64,000 bases of DNA from Brevibacillus agri (GCF_004117055.1 NZ_CP026363.1:5070501-5134500); one strand, 5' to 3'. Shown: positions 8,156-18,087, counted from the stretch's first letter. The notes: generated by a model not told the origin, from the sequence alone. A program made the numbers and translations.

Positions 8156-11100
8156 TTATTGACGTGTCCCCGTTGCCAGAACGGTGATGGTCAACTCATC
8201 TTGCGTATGCTTGATTGGGGATTCTATTTTCTTTCCTCCCTTGCGAATGGTCGTAACGGTGTATTCGACTTCTACGGTAATCTTGTATGTTTTCGTCTTC
8301 GAATTGTCCGTTTTCAGATTGAGGAACTTCTCTGCAAAAATATCGCTATGCGGGAGAGCAACCGTTGTGCCAGGTTCACCGCTTCCGACCTGCACAATCG
8401 TATATTTTGCATTTTTTACGTTGACCTTGACTCTGCCATCGACATCTACGTCTTTAAAAGAGTAGCCCAGGCGCACGTTTACCGCCCTGTTTTCCTGCAC
8501 GCTTCCAGTCGAGATGACAAAGGCATACGGCGAAGTTCTTTCTTTCGGCGGTGTCAGGACAACCTGGCGAGTCGTCACATAGCCGTCGCCATTATCTGCC
8601 TTGATGATAACCGTGGTTTCCACGTACTTTCCGCCTTCCGTGCGCAGCGGAATGTCCAGGTAGTTATCGTTTTTGCTGTCCATGTTGGGAATAGGCGTAA
8701 AGTCGCTTTCCGTAGGGTTAGGCGTTGTGCTGTACTTCCAGACGGTATCCTCGGTGACATGCTCTTGAGGGGTCACCTTCACAGTCCCTATGCTTTCCAG
8801 CTCCAAAACCTTCTCCGCCTCTGCCGTAAATACCGGATACTCGCTACCGCCGATCGTGATGACCTTCGACACGCTCATTTCATTAACATCCGTCGTATCT
8901 CCGTCCTCGTTAAAGTCTTGGCGCATGGCGACTACAAAGTGGTTCACGCCTGGCTTCAACGGTACGCCTTGGGCAGTGGTGCCGTTGTTGAAATCGGTCA
9001 GTTGCGTCTGGTGGTTGACATTCTTGTTATCGCTCTCGTAAACCCAGCCAAAGGTTGCATTTGGCATGATCGTTCCAGACGGCGTAGCGACAAGCTTGGC
9101 CGTCTGCGAACTGCCCTCTCGCTCGCCCGTCGCCGTAATTTCGATTGGCGGGTTAAAGTACACTTTCCCTTCTGCTTCGTTGGAAAGCTGTCCCAGCCCG
9201 TTTTTCACCTGACCTGTAATCACCGCAGGCCCGACAAAAGGTCCGCCCAACGAGGTCTGATTTTGCTCAATCGTAAACTGGTACGTCGTTTTGAACAGGC
9301 CGTTTCCGACTTCAACCGGAGCCTTCGGTGTGCCAGGGTCTACAGAAGTACCGTTGATGCGGAAATCCGGTTGCAGCACTTCGGTTTTACTGAAGTGGAT
9401 GACTTCTGCCGTAATGACTACTTCTTTTGGATACAAGCTGTTCCAGCCATCGTTAGGTGTCATGGTCAACTGCGGCTGGGACGAAACGATGACCAGGCAC
9501 GTGTCCGTATATCCGCCGTCCACTGTCGTCACCGTGATCGTTGCCTGACCGCTGCCGACAGCGACGACACGCCCTACCGAGTCGACGGTCGCTACTTTTT
9601 CGTTGCTGAAGGTCCATTTCACGTCTTTGTTTTCTGCATCAGCCGGGAAGACGGTTGCCACCAGCTTCTCGGTATTGCGAGCCGGATCTTCCGCGACGAG
9701 TGTAATTTGCTCTTTATTGAGGGTGACGCCTTCCACAGCCGTGTACACATTGAAGTTCACGCTGTTGAACTTGTCCGTAATCTCCGCTTCCGTAAAATCG
9801 GTGTAATTCATCTGAGCTTGGTTGAGCGTGTACAGACCGCTTTTCGTTGCTTTCAGCTCTACGGTGAATTGCTGTTTCTCCGCACGGTACACCTTGCCGG
9901 CAGGCGTATTCACGAGGTTGTACGTCACATCCTGCAACTGTCCAGCCAGTTGCTTTTTGCCTCCTGACGTAGACTGTTGCCACCCTTCGGAATTGCTGCT
10001 CACTTCAATGCCCTCCGGGTAAATTTCGTTGAAGCTGATATTTTTCAAGGTAAGCTGATTGCCAGTAACCTGATACACGTATCCCTGGAAGACGCCTGTG
10101 TAGTTGCCAGCCGCATCCTTTTTCACTTCAAAGCGGCCAAAGTTGAGGATCGGCGCCGCTGTGGAACTGCTGGTCAGCTTCGTATCGTCGACGATCGGCA
10201 GCGTAATGACCGCCTTTCGGTCGTACAAATATTTCAAGCCTTCATTCAGTTCGTTTTTCAGATTGCTGCCTGGCAGCGTATTGACGGTCGCACCGAGTGA
10301 AACGGATTGGGTGTAGCCTGTCTTCAACAGATTCAGGTATGCCGTGCCAGTGTTTGGACTTGCCCACGCAATCGGTCCAAAATCCCCTTTTGTCGGGTCC
10401 TGGAACGAATACGCCTGGCCGACCACATAGCTCTCCTGCGGCATCCAGATTGGACGCAGACCTGTCAACGCCAGCTCGCTGACGGGAATATCCCTAGGCT
10501 CGATGGTGTACTCGATCGCGATCGGATCGCTTTTCTTGATCCGTCCCGGATTTTCATTGAGCACTTTTCGAGACAGGGCGAGCGCAGGTGTCACTTTGTC
10601 TACGATGACTTTTCGCGTAACGGTTTGCTTGGCTCCCTTGCTGTCTTCCACCTCTACCCTGATCTCGATCTCGCCGCCGTTCGGCTTGGTATTGGCCGCC
10701 TGATAAATGACGATCGAGCCGTTACCTGTCCGATCATTGGAGTAGACCTGCTTGCCGTCGACGTAGATTTTCGTTTTCAGCATGAAGTCTTTCAAATCGT
10801 AGTCGTCCACGCGGTAGACGATATCGAACGCCTTGTCGGTGCTGCGAATGCGCTCCTTGTCATTTGGCGCAATCATCGTAATGATCGGCGCATGGTTGGC
10901 ACCGATGAAGGCGCGGTACAGCGTGTTGACGAACAGCTTTTGCTCGGAATCCGGAAAGCTGCTGGAGGTGTGTCCCGTACCCGAGTAGGTGACGCCTCCC
11001 TTGGAGTAGGTGTAGTAATGGTTCCAGCTATCGTCGACGTCCCGGTTGCTGCCTGTCATGTTGTACCACGGAATGACAGTCGGATCTTCCAGGTCAAGCG

Positions 11101-12502
11101 TATAGTACTGGTCGTGCGTTTCCGCCACCGTGACGGATTCTCCCAAAGCAAACGGGTACTGCGTCAGCAAGCCGCTGTTGACTTGCTTGGTCGTTTTCGA
11201 ACGGTTCGGCGCTCCGAAGCCCAGGTTGTGCATCGGGTCGATTTGTCCGCTAATGTCTTTGAAATACGTGAGCCAGTTGTTGCTGCTGCGGTAGATCGTA
11301 TCGTGGGAAAACATGACGCCCTGGCCTGTGCGGATAAAAGATTGCACCGCTTCGGCTGCTGCTGTACTGATCGACGCGCCTTCGTTGTATGTATCCCGGA
11401 AGCCAAACACCAGCATGTCGTAGTTGCCGTTCAAGGTCTTGTAGTACGTTTTGTTGAAATCACTCATCGAAACCGTATTGATCTGGAGGGCGTAATCGGT
11501 GCCGTTGTCCAGATACGCCTTCTGAATCCGCTTGTTCAAATCGCTCTCGTCATTGGAGCTGACGGTTACTTGCAGCACCCTGACGTTCACTTTTTGATCG
11601 CGGAACTGAAAAATGCCTGTCTCGTAATCTTTCAGCTTGGTCGCTTCGTCTACCAGCTCCAGCTTCCAGTAGTACAGCGTGGACAAGCCTTTTGGCAGGA
11701 CGAAGGAAAGCTCGTTGACTGCGCTGTTGGCCGTAAGCGAAGTCGTGCTGACCAGCTCTTCCGGCTCATATACTCTGTCGAAGTCAGCGTCAATGTACAG
11801 ATTGGCGCTCAGCCCGCGGCCGACAAAAGAAGAGTAGTTCGCCAACTTGAACGTGTAGGTGATCTTATCTCCCGGACCGTAAATGGCATGCGAGGAAAGC
11901 GTGTAATCGCTCGGCTGGGAAAGAATGGTCAAGCGCGGTCTTGTCGCTATGTTTTGCGCAATTTTTTTCGCTGCATCTGAGGCGCTGCTGGCAAAAAGGA
12001 CATTTTTCTGGCTGCCACTTTTATATGGGTTAAAATGCGCTTTCAACTTGCCTGTATTTTTGGTAACGGTATCGTTGTGCAAGACTACCAGTTGGCCTTT
12101 GCTGATAAACTCCTTTTTGATCGCTTCGGCCTTCAGGTCGGTGATGTCGTTCATTTTGTTTTTTGTATCGTGCGCGTTGGCCCGATCCGTCGGGGAACTG
12201 GAGTTTTCCATGTTGCGATAGCTTACCGGATCCGTGCTGTACTTCCCGGAGCCGATGTAGATCGCATCGTATTTCCCGTCCAGCTCTTCGCGAATCGCGA
12301 CGAATTTTTTCATGCTCATCGTCGTGATCGCATAGTCGGAACTGGACAAGGAAAGCTCCGAACTGCCGGAATCCGTAATCTCCAAAATCTGCTTTTTCAA
12401 GTCGTTCCCGCTATTCGCATGGCTAATCGCCTGCGGCCCCCAAGTCCCCAACGTCAGTTGAACCATGAGCAGGAACAATAGCAAAAGCCTCCATACTCTC
12501 AC
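8156..12502 (-). CDS. Large exported DUF5057 / bacterial Ig-like domain protein
   Basis: Exported protein of 1448 residues. It begins with a signal peptide (MRVWRLLLLFLLMVQLTLG, cleavage probably near AISHA) from a GTG start behind GGAGAGGG. Residues 30-550 match the DUF5057 type of Paenibacillaceae, a glutamine-amidotransferase-like fold with repeated long-axis modules. Ig-like regions follow; one around residues 925-1005 is a clear Big_2 domain (VEGVTLNKEQITL ... KVATVDSVGRVVAVGSGQATITV). No LPXTG or S-layer-homology motif is visible, so attachment is unclear. It is convergent with the pilus cluster and shares its terminator; a link to pilus-mediated adhesion is speculative. The domain calls are from sequence reading, not a search. 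Confidence 0.82.
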   Translation of the reverse strand: MRVWRLLLLFLLMVQLTLGTWGPQAISHANSGNDLKKQILEITDSGSSELSLSSSDYAITTMSMKKFVAIREELDGKYDAIYIGSGKYSTDPVSYRNMENSSSPTDRANAHDTKNKMNDITDLKAEAIKKEFISKGQLVVLHNDTVTKNTGKLKAHFNPYKSGSQKNVLFASSASDAAKKIAQNIATRPRLTILSQPSDYTLSSHAIYGPGDKITYTFKLANYSSFVGRGLSANLYIDADFDRVYEPEELVSTTSLTANSAVNELSFVLPKGLSTLYYWKLELVDEATKLKDYETGIFQFRDQKVNVRVLQVTVSSNDESDLNKRIQKAYLDNGTDYALQINTVSMSDFNKTYYKTLNGNYDMLVFGFRDTYNEGASISTAAAEAVQSFIRTGQGVMFSHDTIYRSSNNWLTYFKDISGQIDPMHNLGFGAPNRSKTTKQVNSGLLTQYPFALGESVTVAETHDQYYTLDLEDPTVIPWYNMTGSNRDVDDSWNHYYTYSKGGVTYSGTGHTSSSFPDSEQKLFVNTLYRAFIGANHAPIITMIAPNDKERIRSTDKAFDIVYRVDDYDLKDFMLKTKIYVDGKQVYSNDRTGNGSIVIYQAANTKPNGGEIEIRVEVEDSKGAKQTVTRKVIVDKVTPALALSRKVLNENPGRIKKSDPIAIEYTIEPRDIPVSELALTGLRPIWMPQESYVVGQAYSFQDPTKGDFGPIAWASPNTGTAYLNLLKTGYTQSVSLGATVNTLPGSNLKNELNEGLKYLYDRKAVITLPIVDDTKLTSSSTAAPILNFGRFEVKKDAAGNYTGVFQGYVYQVTGNQLTLKNISFNEIYPEGIEVSSNSEGWQQSTSGGKKQLAGQLQDVTYNLVNTPAGKVYRAEKQQFTVELKATKSGLYTLNQAQMNYTDFTEAEITDKFNSVNFNVYTAVEGVTLNKEQITLVAEDPARNTEKLVATVFPADAENKDVKWTFSNEKVATVDSVGRVVAVGSGQATITVTTVDGGYTDTCLVIVSSQPQLTMTPNDGWNSLYPKEVVITAEVIHFSKTEVLQPDFRINGTSVDPGTPKAPVEVGNGLFKTTYQFTIEQNQTSLGGPFVGPAVITGQVKNGLGQLSNEAEGKVYFNPPIEITATGEREGSSQTAKLVATPSGTIMPNATFGWVYESDNKNVNHQTQLTDFNNGTTAQGVPLKPGVNHFVVAMRQDFNEDGDTTDVNEMSVSKVITIGGSEYPVFTAEAEKVLELESIGTVKVTPQEHVTEDTVWKYSTTPNPTESDFTPIPNMDSKNDNYLDIPLRTEGGKYVETTVIIKADNGDGYVTTRQVVLTPPKERTSPYAFVISTGSVQENRAVNVRLGYSFKDVDVDGRVKVNVKNAKYTIVQVGSGEPGTTVALPHSDIFAEKFLNLKTDNSKTKTYKITVEVEYTVTTIRKGGKKIESPIKHTQDELTITVLATGTRQ

Positions 12503-12639
12503 TTTTTCCCTCTCCTCCCACTATAAATTAATGTTTTCTCGCGTTTGCTCACTCATTCTTAGATTTTCAACCATCAACATTCCAGAGAAGTGGGCGAAGC
12601 ATGTAATTATGGAATATTTTTCTGGATGAGCCGGTGGCG

Positions 12640-12914
12640 GGAATAAAGATTCGAATCTTTTTTCCAATCTATTGGTAAATCGTATGACCGCACATTTGGA
12701 TATCCACTCCATTCCCCTGACGGCTTACCCTCCCATGTCACGCTGGGTCTTCGCCCTTACATTCCTTCGTTCTGCCTCTCAAGGTGTGGACGCCGCTTCT
12801 TGCTCCTTTACTGGGTCGTTGCCCTTACGGAATAGATCCTGCGGCTGCTCCGTGCTTCTGTTGTCATTGGTTTACTTCCAAGCTCTTGTGAGAAACGAGA
12901 ATTATCGTTTGAAT
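12640..12914 (-). ncRNA. Candidate bridge-RNA region of IS110 copy A
   Basis: The non-coding segment between the recombinase stop and the element's right end is nearly the same length in both copies (about 282 bp) and contains blocks conserved in sequence although neither copy codes there. Two similar stem-loops, GGGC...GACCC, lie at 12811-12826 and 12743-12758. IS110-family recombinases use a bridge RNA encoded in a non-coding end; in the IS1111 group it lies downstream of the gene, as here. Exact RNA ends and loop guides cannot be fixed by eye. Confidence 0.45.
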
Positions 12915-14210
12915 TTAAGCTACCATCTGTATTTGGGACTGGCGTACAGGTCCTAATACGTCGGACGCATTGTACGGAATGCACTTCGTGCCTAGTGTGT
13001 ACAGTACGCGAATGAGCTTCCCGCAGAGTGCCACTATAGACTGCTTCTTCTTGAGCGGATTATGACTTCGCTTCGTAAAGTAATGGTGCAACGCCTTGAA
13101 TTCGGCGTTTTTGGCGACCATCGGCATCATCGCCCGAAATAGCAAGGCTCTTAGTCGGGATCGTCCACGCTTGGTAATCGTGGACTTGCCCTTCTTCTTG
13201 CCGGAACTGTTCTCTTTGAGGTTAAATCCAGCAAGACGGATGATCTGCTGCCCATGGTCATAACCGCTAAGATCACCAACTTCAGCCAAGAAGCCCGCCA
13301 GCGTAACAACGCCGATTCCTGGTACTGTCAGCATTTCATTTGTACCTGGAATTTGTGCAAGCAATGCTTCCACTTGCGCCATGATTTCTTCAAGTTGCCT
13401 TGAGAATAGTTCATATTGTTCCAGTAAGGCCTTGAGCTCGATTTTCGCCGCCGTCAGCCCTTCGGTAAGTCCAATTGAGTTTGTGGCAGCTTGTAGGAGT
13501 TGCGCTGCACGTTTGGAGCCAACCGCTCGCTTCACGTCTTCCTTCCATCGGTTCACGATTGTACTCGCGCCAAGCGATACAATCTCCTGTGGCGTCGGAA
13601 ATTCACGAAGCGTGATGAGCGAGGCCTTTCCTTCCCAATCTTTAAACACAAGGCTGTACTCCGGAAAGAAGCGATCAAGCCAGTTCTGGATACGCCGTTG
13701 GACTTGACCGAAGTTCACCATCACCTTCTCTCGAAGGTTCATGAGAATACGAAGATCGGCATAAACGCTCGTAGGCAATTTGGGCTCGCTGTACTTGCCA
13801 TTGCGAACTAAATCAGCGATTAACCTAGCATCCTTGTAATCATTCTTCGTCGGTGAATTGTCTTCAAGTTCTTTGCTTTTATTGACGTGATGAGGATTCA
13901 CGATAACGACTTTGATGTTTTCTCGATGCAGAAATTCGGCCAGTGGAAACCAGTAGTGTCCGGTTGGCTCAATGCCCAAGATGATATCCGTCTTGGCGTA
14001 TTGCCGCTGAAGCTCCTTCATCCACGAAACGAGTTTCGTCAGGCCAGAATGGTCATTGCCGAACACACAGTCCTTACCAATCTCGATTCCGCGGAAATCG
14101 ACAGCTCTGGCAACATGCGTTTTCTTGGCAATATCTGCACCGACAACAAGGGTTAATTCGGTAATTTGTTGAATACGTTGATTCTGCTTTTTCGATTGCT
14201 TATACTTCAT
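12915..14210 (-). CDS. IS110 family transposase
   Basis: DEDD recombinase of 431 residues. The N-terminal RuvC-like domain shows VVGADIAKKTHVARAVDF (first Asp), GIEPTGHYW (Glu) and DYKDARLIADL (Asp pair); a coiled-coil spans about residues 240-290; the C-terminal Tnp_20 domain has VPGIGVVTLAGFLAEVGD, and NSSGKKKG carries the nucleophilic Ser region. Start ATG (MKYKQSKKQNQRI) follows CAGGAGGTACTCC. It is homologous over its full length to the copy at 24692 but clearly diverged, so the two elements are related isoforms, not a recent duplication. Confidence 0.93.
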   Translation of the reverse strand: MKYKQSKKQNQRIQQITELTLVVGADIAKKTHVARAVDFRGIEIGKDCVFGNDHSGLTKLVSWMKELQRQYAKTDIILGIEPTGHYWFPLAEFLHRENIKVVIVNPHHVNKSKELEDNSPTKNDYKDARLIADLVRNGKYSEPKLPTSVYADLRILMNLREKVMVNFGQVQRRIQNWLDRFFPEYSLVFKDWEGKASLITLREFPTPQEIVSLGASTIVNRWKEDVKRAVGSKRAAQLLQAATNSIGLTEGLTAAKIELKALLEQYELFSRQLEEIMAQVEALLAQIPGTNEMLTVPGIGVVTLAGFLAEVGDLSGYDHGQQIIRLAGFNLKENSSGKKKGKSTITKRGRSRLRALLFRAMMPMVAKNAEFKALHHYFTKRSHNPLKKKQSIVALCGKLIRVLYTLGTKCIPYNASDVLGPVRQSQIQMVA

Positions 14211-14585
14211 TGTGGAGTACCTCCTGTACGGGTAATTGTTCTTTGGACGGAACGTTTCCCAGTTTACAGAAGGTGCTTTTTTTATTCAAACCCCAAATTC
14301 ATTCATTACAGGAATGGCTCCTTTTTCCTTTTTGGCTTGGCTTCGTATAAGCGCCAGAAGCAAAATCATGATGGTTTTGCCCTTTAGCTGTCTAGCAATC
14401 CGCCAACGACTATATTACTATCAGATTACGCCAATATTGGTACTTTTGCACTAATTATCTTTTCGACAATTACGCCTTCATCTGTTCACAAGCTTGGGTC
14501 CATGGCAGACGTACCTTTTCTTGCTCCGTTAGTTTATAGTAATAAGGAAGCCATTGTACACCCCTCATGAAAAAGGATGCGAACC

Positions 14586-15716
14586 ATGCAAAAAATCATT
14601 GTTGTAGGTGCCGGAATTTTGGGTGCTTCGACGGCGTATCAGCTATCAAAAAGAGGCGCAGAAGTAATCATTGTGGACCGAAAACATAAAGGCCAGGCCA
14701 CCGATGCAGCCGCAGGGATCATTTGCCCGTGGCTGTCGCAAAGGCGCAATCAGGCGTGGTACAAACTGGCGAAGGAAGGCGCGCGCTTTTACCCCTCGCT
14801 GATCGCCGAGCTTGAGCAGAGCGGCGAGACGAGCACCGGGTATGCACGTGTCGGCGCTCTTAGCATTCACAAGGATACAGACAAGCTGCAGGCGCTGGAA
14901 AAGCGGGCTCTCACGCGCAAGGAAGATGCGCCGGAGCTGGGCGACGTCACCATGCTTTCCTCCGAAGAGACAAAAGCGCTTTTTCCTCCGCTCGACGAGG
15001 ACTACGCCGCGGTGCATGTCACAGGAGCCGCTCGCGTGGATGGCCGCGCCCTGCGGGATGCTTTGCTGCGGGCTGCGCAAAAAAATGGAGCTGTGCTTCT
15101 ATACGAGGAAGCTACCCTGGTACACAACGGAACGCGGGTAACCGGAGTGCGTGCAGGCTCTGAAACGATCACCGCCGATTCCGTCATCGTCTGTGCCGGA
15201 GCGTGGGCGAACGAAATTTTCCAGCCTCTGGGCGTCCAGTTTCAGGTTACTTTCCAAAAGGGGCAAATTGTCCATCTGGACTATCCAGACGCGAATACGG
15301 GCAACTGGCCTGTGGTGATTCCGCCCAACGATCAATATTTGCTCGCCTTCGATCAGCAAAAAATGGTCGTCGGAGCCACGCACGAAAACGACGTCGCAGG
15401 CTTCGACACGCGCGTAACGCCAGGCGGCTTGCATGAAGTGTTCACAAAAGCGCTGGACATCGCCCCCAGGCTTGCCGACAGCACGTTCGTGGAAGCGCGG
15501 GTAGGCTTTCGCCCGTTCACGCCGGGATTTCTTCCCGTCCTCGGCCCGCTCCCCGGCTGGGAAGGCATTTTCGTCGCCAATGGCCTCGGCGCGTCCGGCC
15601 TGACAATGGGGCCTTACGTCGGTTATCAGATGGCCAAGCTTGCCCTAGGACTGGACATGGATATTCAGTTGGAGCATTACGCTGTGTCAGGCGCGATTGT
15701 TGCTGAATGTGAATGA
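14586..15716 (+). CDS. FAD-dependent oxidoreductase, glycine/D-amino acid oxidase (DAO) family
   Basis: Flavoenzyme of 376 residues. The N-terminus has the Rossmann GxGxxG motif (VVGAGILGASTAYQLSKRGAEVIIVDRK); the DAO fold continues to a C-terminal second FAD signature (FRPFTPGFLPVLGPLPGWEGIFVANGLGASGLTMGP). The start at 14586 has AAAAGG nine bases upstream; the ATG at 14577 would abut it. Likely oxidises an amine or D-amino acid with release of H2O2; substrate is not predictable, though size and motif spacing resemble ThiO/glycine oxidase and DadA-like enzymes. It stands alone, with its own terminator. Confidence 0.88.
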   Translation: MQKIIVVGAGILGASTAYQLSKRGAEVIIVDRKHKGQATDAAAGIICPWLSQRRNQAWYKLAKEGARFYPSLIAELEQSGETSTGYARVGALSIHKDTDKLQALEKRALTRKEDAPELGDVTMLSSEETKALFPPLDEDYAAVHVTGAARVDGRALRDALLRAAQKNGAVLLYEEATLVHNGTRVTGVRAGSETITADSVIVCAGAWANEIFQPLGVQFQVTFQKGQIVHLDYPDANTGNWPVVIPPNDQYLLAFDQQKMVVGATHENDVAGFDTRVTPGGLHEVFTKALDIAPRLADSTFVEARVGFRPFTPGFLPVLGPLPGWEGIFVANGLGASGLTMGPYVGYQMAKLALGLDMDIQLEHYAVSGAIVAECE

Positions 15717-15729
15717 GTTTGGAAAAGCG

Positions 15730-15770
15730 AGGTCTTGTCCCTTTTTGGGGTGGGGCCTTGTTTTTGTTTT
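15730..15770 (+). terminator. Rho-independent terminator after the amino acid oxidase
   Basis: AGGTCTTGTCCC pairs, with several G-U pairs, to GGGGTGGGGCCT and is followed by TTTTTGTTTT. It lies 14 bp after the oxidase stop codon. Confidence 0.65.
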
Positions 15771-16165
15771 CGGTTTTTTTGTCGGTTGTGTTGTCGGTTT
15801 GTTTTCGTTGCGGTTGTCGTGTATAGAGCGAGTGAAAGTCGTTGTAGCTCGGCTTAGCAAGCGGATTTTGTATGGTAGAGAGGCAAAACTGAATGGATTG
15901 CGCTTTTAGGGCCGGGCTTGGCTTTTAGTCGATTGTTTCCGGTGTGATGGCTAGTGTCCAGGCTGGCGGTTGTATTCGTGTGAATGCGTAGCAAGCATGC
16001 CGGAGCTGAGATGAGTGCTGTCGAAGAAGGAGAACTGCGAGTTGCAGGAACAAACAGAGTGTGAAAAGAGCCGGGAGCCCTTTACCAATGCGGGTTTCCG
16101 GCTTGTTTTTCGTGTGCAGCTCCGCTGTCTGCTGGCGCTGTAGTAGCGTATAGCGTAGCTAGCGA
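15771..16165. other. Gene-free G/T-rich stretch
   Basis: Nothing coding is supported. The plus strand is unusually rich in G and T. A weak hairpin with AGCCGGGAGCCC near 16070 and GGGTTTCCGGCTTG near 16090 may be a terminator for the convergent acetyltransferase gene. Confidence 0.4.
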
Positions 16166-16657
16166 TTATTGCGGGTCATTTGGCAGCGGCAAACAGAAAA
16201 CAAATTGCTCGCCGAGCGGCCCCATTCTTCTGCGCCCGGTATCTGCAAAGCCCGCTGCCACATACAGCCGCTGGGCAGGGATGTTTTTATGGTTCACTGC
16301 CAAAACAATTTCCGTACAGGCAGGAAACTCGGTACGGATAAATGTCGGCAAGAGAAGCATTCCTTGCTTTGCATAGCCTTTGCCTTGTTGTGCATGGTTA
16401 ATGGAAAAGGAAGTGAGCAGCATCGCGTCGGGGTTCGCGGAATACTCCTTTACCCGCTCCGTCGAATGGAGCAAGAAGAAGCCTACGGGTTCCTTTTCGC
16501 TTACAATCACAATCGGGTATTGGCCTTCTGTTACCGCGAGAGTCTCGACAGGCAATGATGTAAACTGTCCCTGTTCTTCGGGGAGTTCAAACGAGCGCAG
16601 CGCTGGCAAGTGAGCGGGAGAATAGTGCGTCAATTTAACGTGGACGGGTTTGTTCAT
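16166..16657 (-). CDS. GNAT family N-acetyltransferase
   Basis: A 163-residue GCN5-related acetyltransferase that transfers acetyl from acetyl-CoA to an unknown amine. Motif A/B features are present: VGFFLLHS, LTSFSINHAQQGKGYAKQGMLLL (the Q-x-x-G-x-A acetyl-CoA loop) and a C-terminal VNHKNIPAQRLYVAAGFADTGRRRMG segment. Length and order match the family. Start ATG at 16657 has an AGGTG upstream. No neighbour suggests a substrate. Confidence 0.87.
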   Translation of the reverse strand: MNKPVHVKLTHYSPAHLPALRSFELPEEQGQFTSLPVETLAVTEGQYPIVIVSEKEPVGFFLLHSTERVKEYSANPDAMLLTSFSINHAQQGKGYAKQGMLLLPTFIRTEFPACTEIVLAVNHKNIPAQRLYVAAGFADTGRRRMGPLGEQFVFCLPLPNDPQ

Positions 16658-16907
16658 TGGGGGAGCACCTGCTTTTTATTTTTATAGTAGCATAGGAACG
16701 TACGTTTGTCATTACAGATAGATATAGCGTAGTTGTAGGAATGAGGGTGGGGTGTATGGGGGATGGTCTTACGGATAGTAACGGTTCGCTCCCTATATTT
16801 GGATCAGTCCGGGATATTTCCCAAAATACGACAATTGTAAAAGTGTGAATTAGGGCATTTTGCTTACTTTCCAGTTGTTTTAGCGCTCCATACTGCCTTC
16901 TTGAAAG

Positions 16908-17057
16908 TCAGCGCGTGGCTCTTTGTTTTTTCTTAAATAGATCCACGAGGACGATCAAAGCCAGAATCAAAACGGAGTGCACGAAAGGCTTCAGGATGCT
17001 GGGGTCGTCGTAAATAAAGTAAGCCACTATAAAGTTAAGGGCAAACGTGCCGAACAT
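16908..17057 (-). CDS. Small membrane protein, 49 residues
   Basis: Short reading frame MFGTFALNFIVAYFIYDDP... with two hydrophobic segments (about residues 3-16 and 27-40) and a basic tail (DLFKKKQRATR). An excellent GAGGTGA lies six bases ahead of the ATG, which together with normal codon usage supports translation. No family recognised; two short helices in a hairpin with a basic end are seen in small membrane proteins and in some type I toxins, but no antisense RNA gene was found beside it. Confidence 0.55.
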   Translation of the reverse strand: MFGTFALNFIVAYFIYDDPSILKPFVHSVLILALIVLVDLFKKKQRATR

Positions 17058-17287
17058 TTGGTCACCTCGTTTCGGGACTGGGGTTTTGGTTGGGCGGATT
17101 TTTTAATGTTGGGCTTTGCGGTTTGTTCAGTATGAGTTTAATTTTTTCGTAGGCTTATTTTGTGGGTTTAGGGTGTTCTAGGCAGTTGCCATTTTGTCGC
17201 AAGAACTTGGTTCGTTGTGGCAGTTCACTCGTGTTCGGGTTCGTAATGTACAGAAACGAAAAAAGCAGAACAGTCTGTGTTAGAGCG
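17058..17287. other. Gene-free stretch before mini-array 1
   Basis: No supported gene. G/T-rich sequence between the small membrane protein promoter side and the leader-distal repeat of the first CRISPR mini-array. Confidence 0.4.
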
Positions 17288-17470
17288 GTTTCAGTCCCTT
17301 TGTTTCTCGGGGTCTTAATGTAACGTGACCTCATCGGTTTTTACCCTGAGTTTGCAGCGTGTTTCAGTCCCCTCGTTCCTCGGGTCCTCAATGTAACTCC
17401 GGTTCGTGATAACAATACGTATTTCTCTGATCCGTTTCAGTCCCCTCGTTCCTCGGGTCCTCAATGTAAC
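17288..17470 (-). CRISPR. Orphan CRISPR mini-array 1 (three repeats, two spacers)
   Basis: Three 37-bp repeats at 17288-17324, 17361-17397 and 17434-17470, with two 36-bp spacers. On the minus strand the repeat starts GTTACATTGAGGACC and ends GGGGACTGAAAC, a 3' end typical of type I-B/III repeats and unrelated to the I-C repeat at 28.8-34 kb. The repeat at 17288 is degenerate, so the leader must be on the right, where a segment conserved with mini-array 2 begins. No matching cas genes are in the window; the array would depend on a Cas set elsewhere. Confidence 0.85.
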
Positions 17471-17700
17471 CGACCTTGGTCGGCATGAACAAACTCAGTA
17501 ATGCCAAGGCTTTGCTTGTAGTCAAAGTCCTCAACATTCCGCACTTTTTTCGAGGATTACCTTTCTGTCCAAAAACAGGCCCCATCCTCGAAAACACTTT
17601 CTCTCCATTTATTTTCCGGCTGAGTCCTATCATTAGTATTCACTTGCAGGGGTATAATCATGTGCTCTCACGACTATAATAAATCATTTGCCACATTTTT
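17471..17700 (-). promoter_or_regulatory. CRISPR leader of mini-array 1
   Basis: About 230 bp directly next to the first repeat are closely similar to the sequence after mini-array 2 (23180-23405). It opens with an inverted repeat CCGACC-TT-GGTCGG at the repeat junction and contains A/T-rich promoter-like DNA. Conservation only on this side, and repeat decay on the other, mark it as the leader. Confidence 0.7.
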
Positions 17701-17984
17701 ATAATACCTCTCCCTCGTTTCCTGCCGAAATCACGACAAAATATCTTTTGTCCACAAAAAGACGCACCTCACTTCTCATCTTCCCTTTCGGCAGACATCC
17801 CCATCGCCCAGCATGGCGCCGAAGGTTCTTCCTGTTTCCTCAGATTCTTTCTTGCTCACTCTCATCTGCGTATCTATTGCTCTTGGAGAAACAAGACCCC
17901 ATCGGGACTTTTCCCCTCAAGCTCAGTGCCATACCACTCGCAGCCTGGTTAAAAAACTTCTCGTTACCGAGATGCCAGTTTCCC

Positions 17985-18013
17985 TTGACCAGCACTGTAC
18001 AGTAAACTAAAGT
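17985..18013 (+). promoter_or_regulatory. Candidate promoter of the HTH/TPR regulator
   Basis: TTGACC, a 17-bp spacer and TAAAGT lie 75 bp upstream of the HTH gene. The -35 is strong, the -10 is weak. Confidence 0.35.
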
Positions 18014-18087
18014 GGAATTTGGATTTCTCAATATTTACCAGAAACAAAATTCGCCCACGCAAAACTTTTTCGATTAGGAGGTATTCT

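Larger units (their letters stand above)
12633..14321 (-). mobile_element. IS110-family insertion sequence (copy A)
   Basis: Ends were set by comparison with the second related element at 24576-26273. Similarity starts at the left-end motif AGGAGCCATTCCTGTAATGA (about 14321, minus strand) and stops after the right-end motif TATTCCCGCCAC (about 12633). As in the family there are no long terminal inverted repeats and no evident target duplication. It holds one recombinase gene and about 280 bp of non-coding DNA downstream of it. Confidence 0.8.

Noticed and set aside
17476..17679. Paired 67-residue frames in the two CRISPR leaders (also 23185-23388)
   Set aside because: Both copies are open, but most differences between them change amino acids and there is no ribosome-binding site; conserved leader DNA explains the similarity.
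17840..18031. 63-residue minus-strand frame upstream of the HTH gene
   Set aside because: It overlaps the likely promoter of the regulator and has no ribosome-binding site or family.
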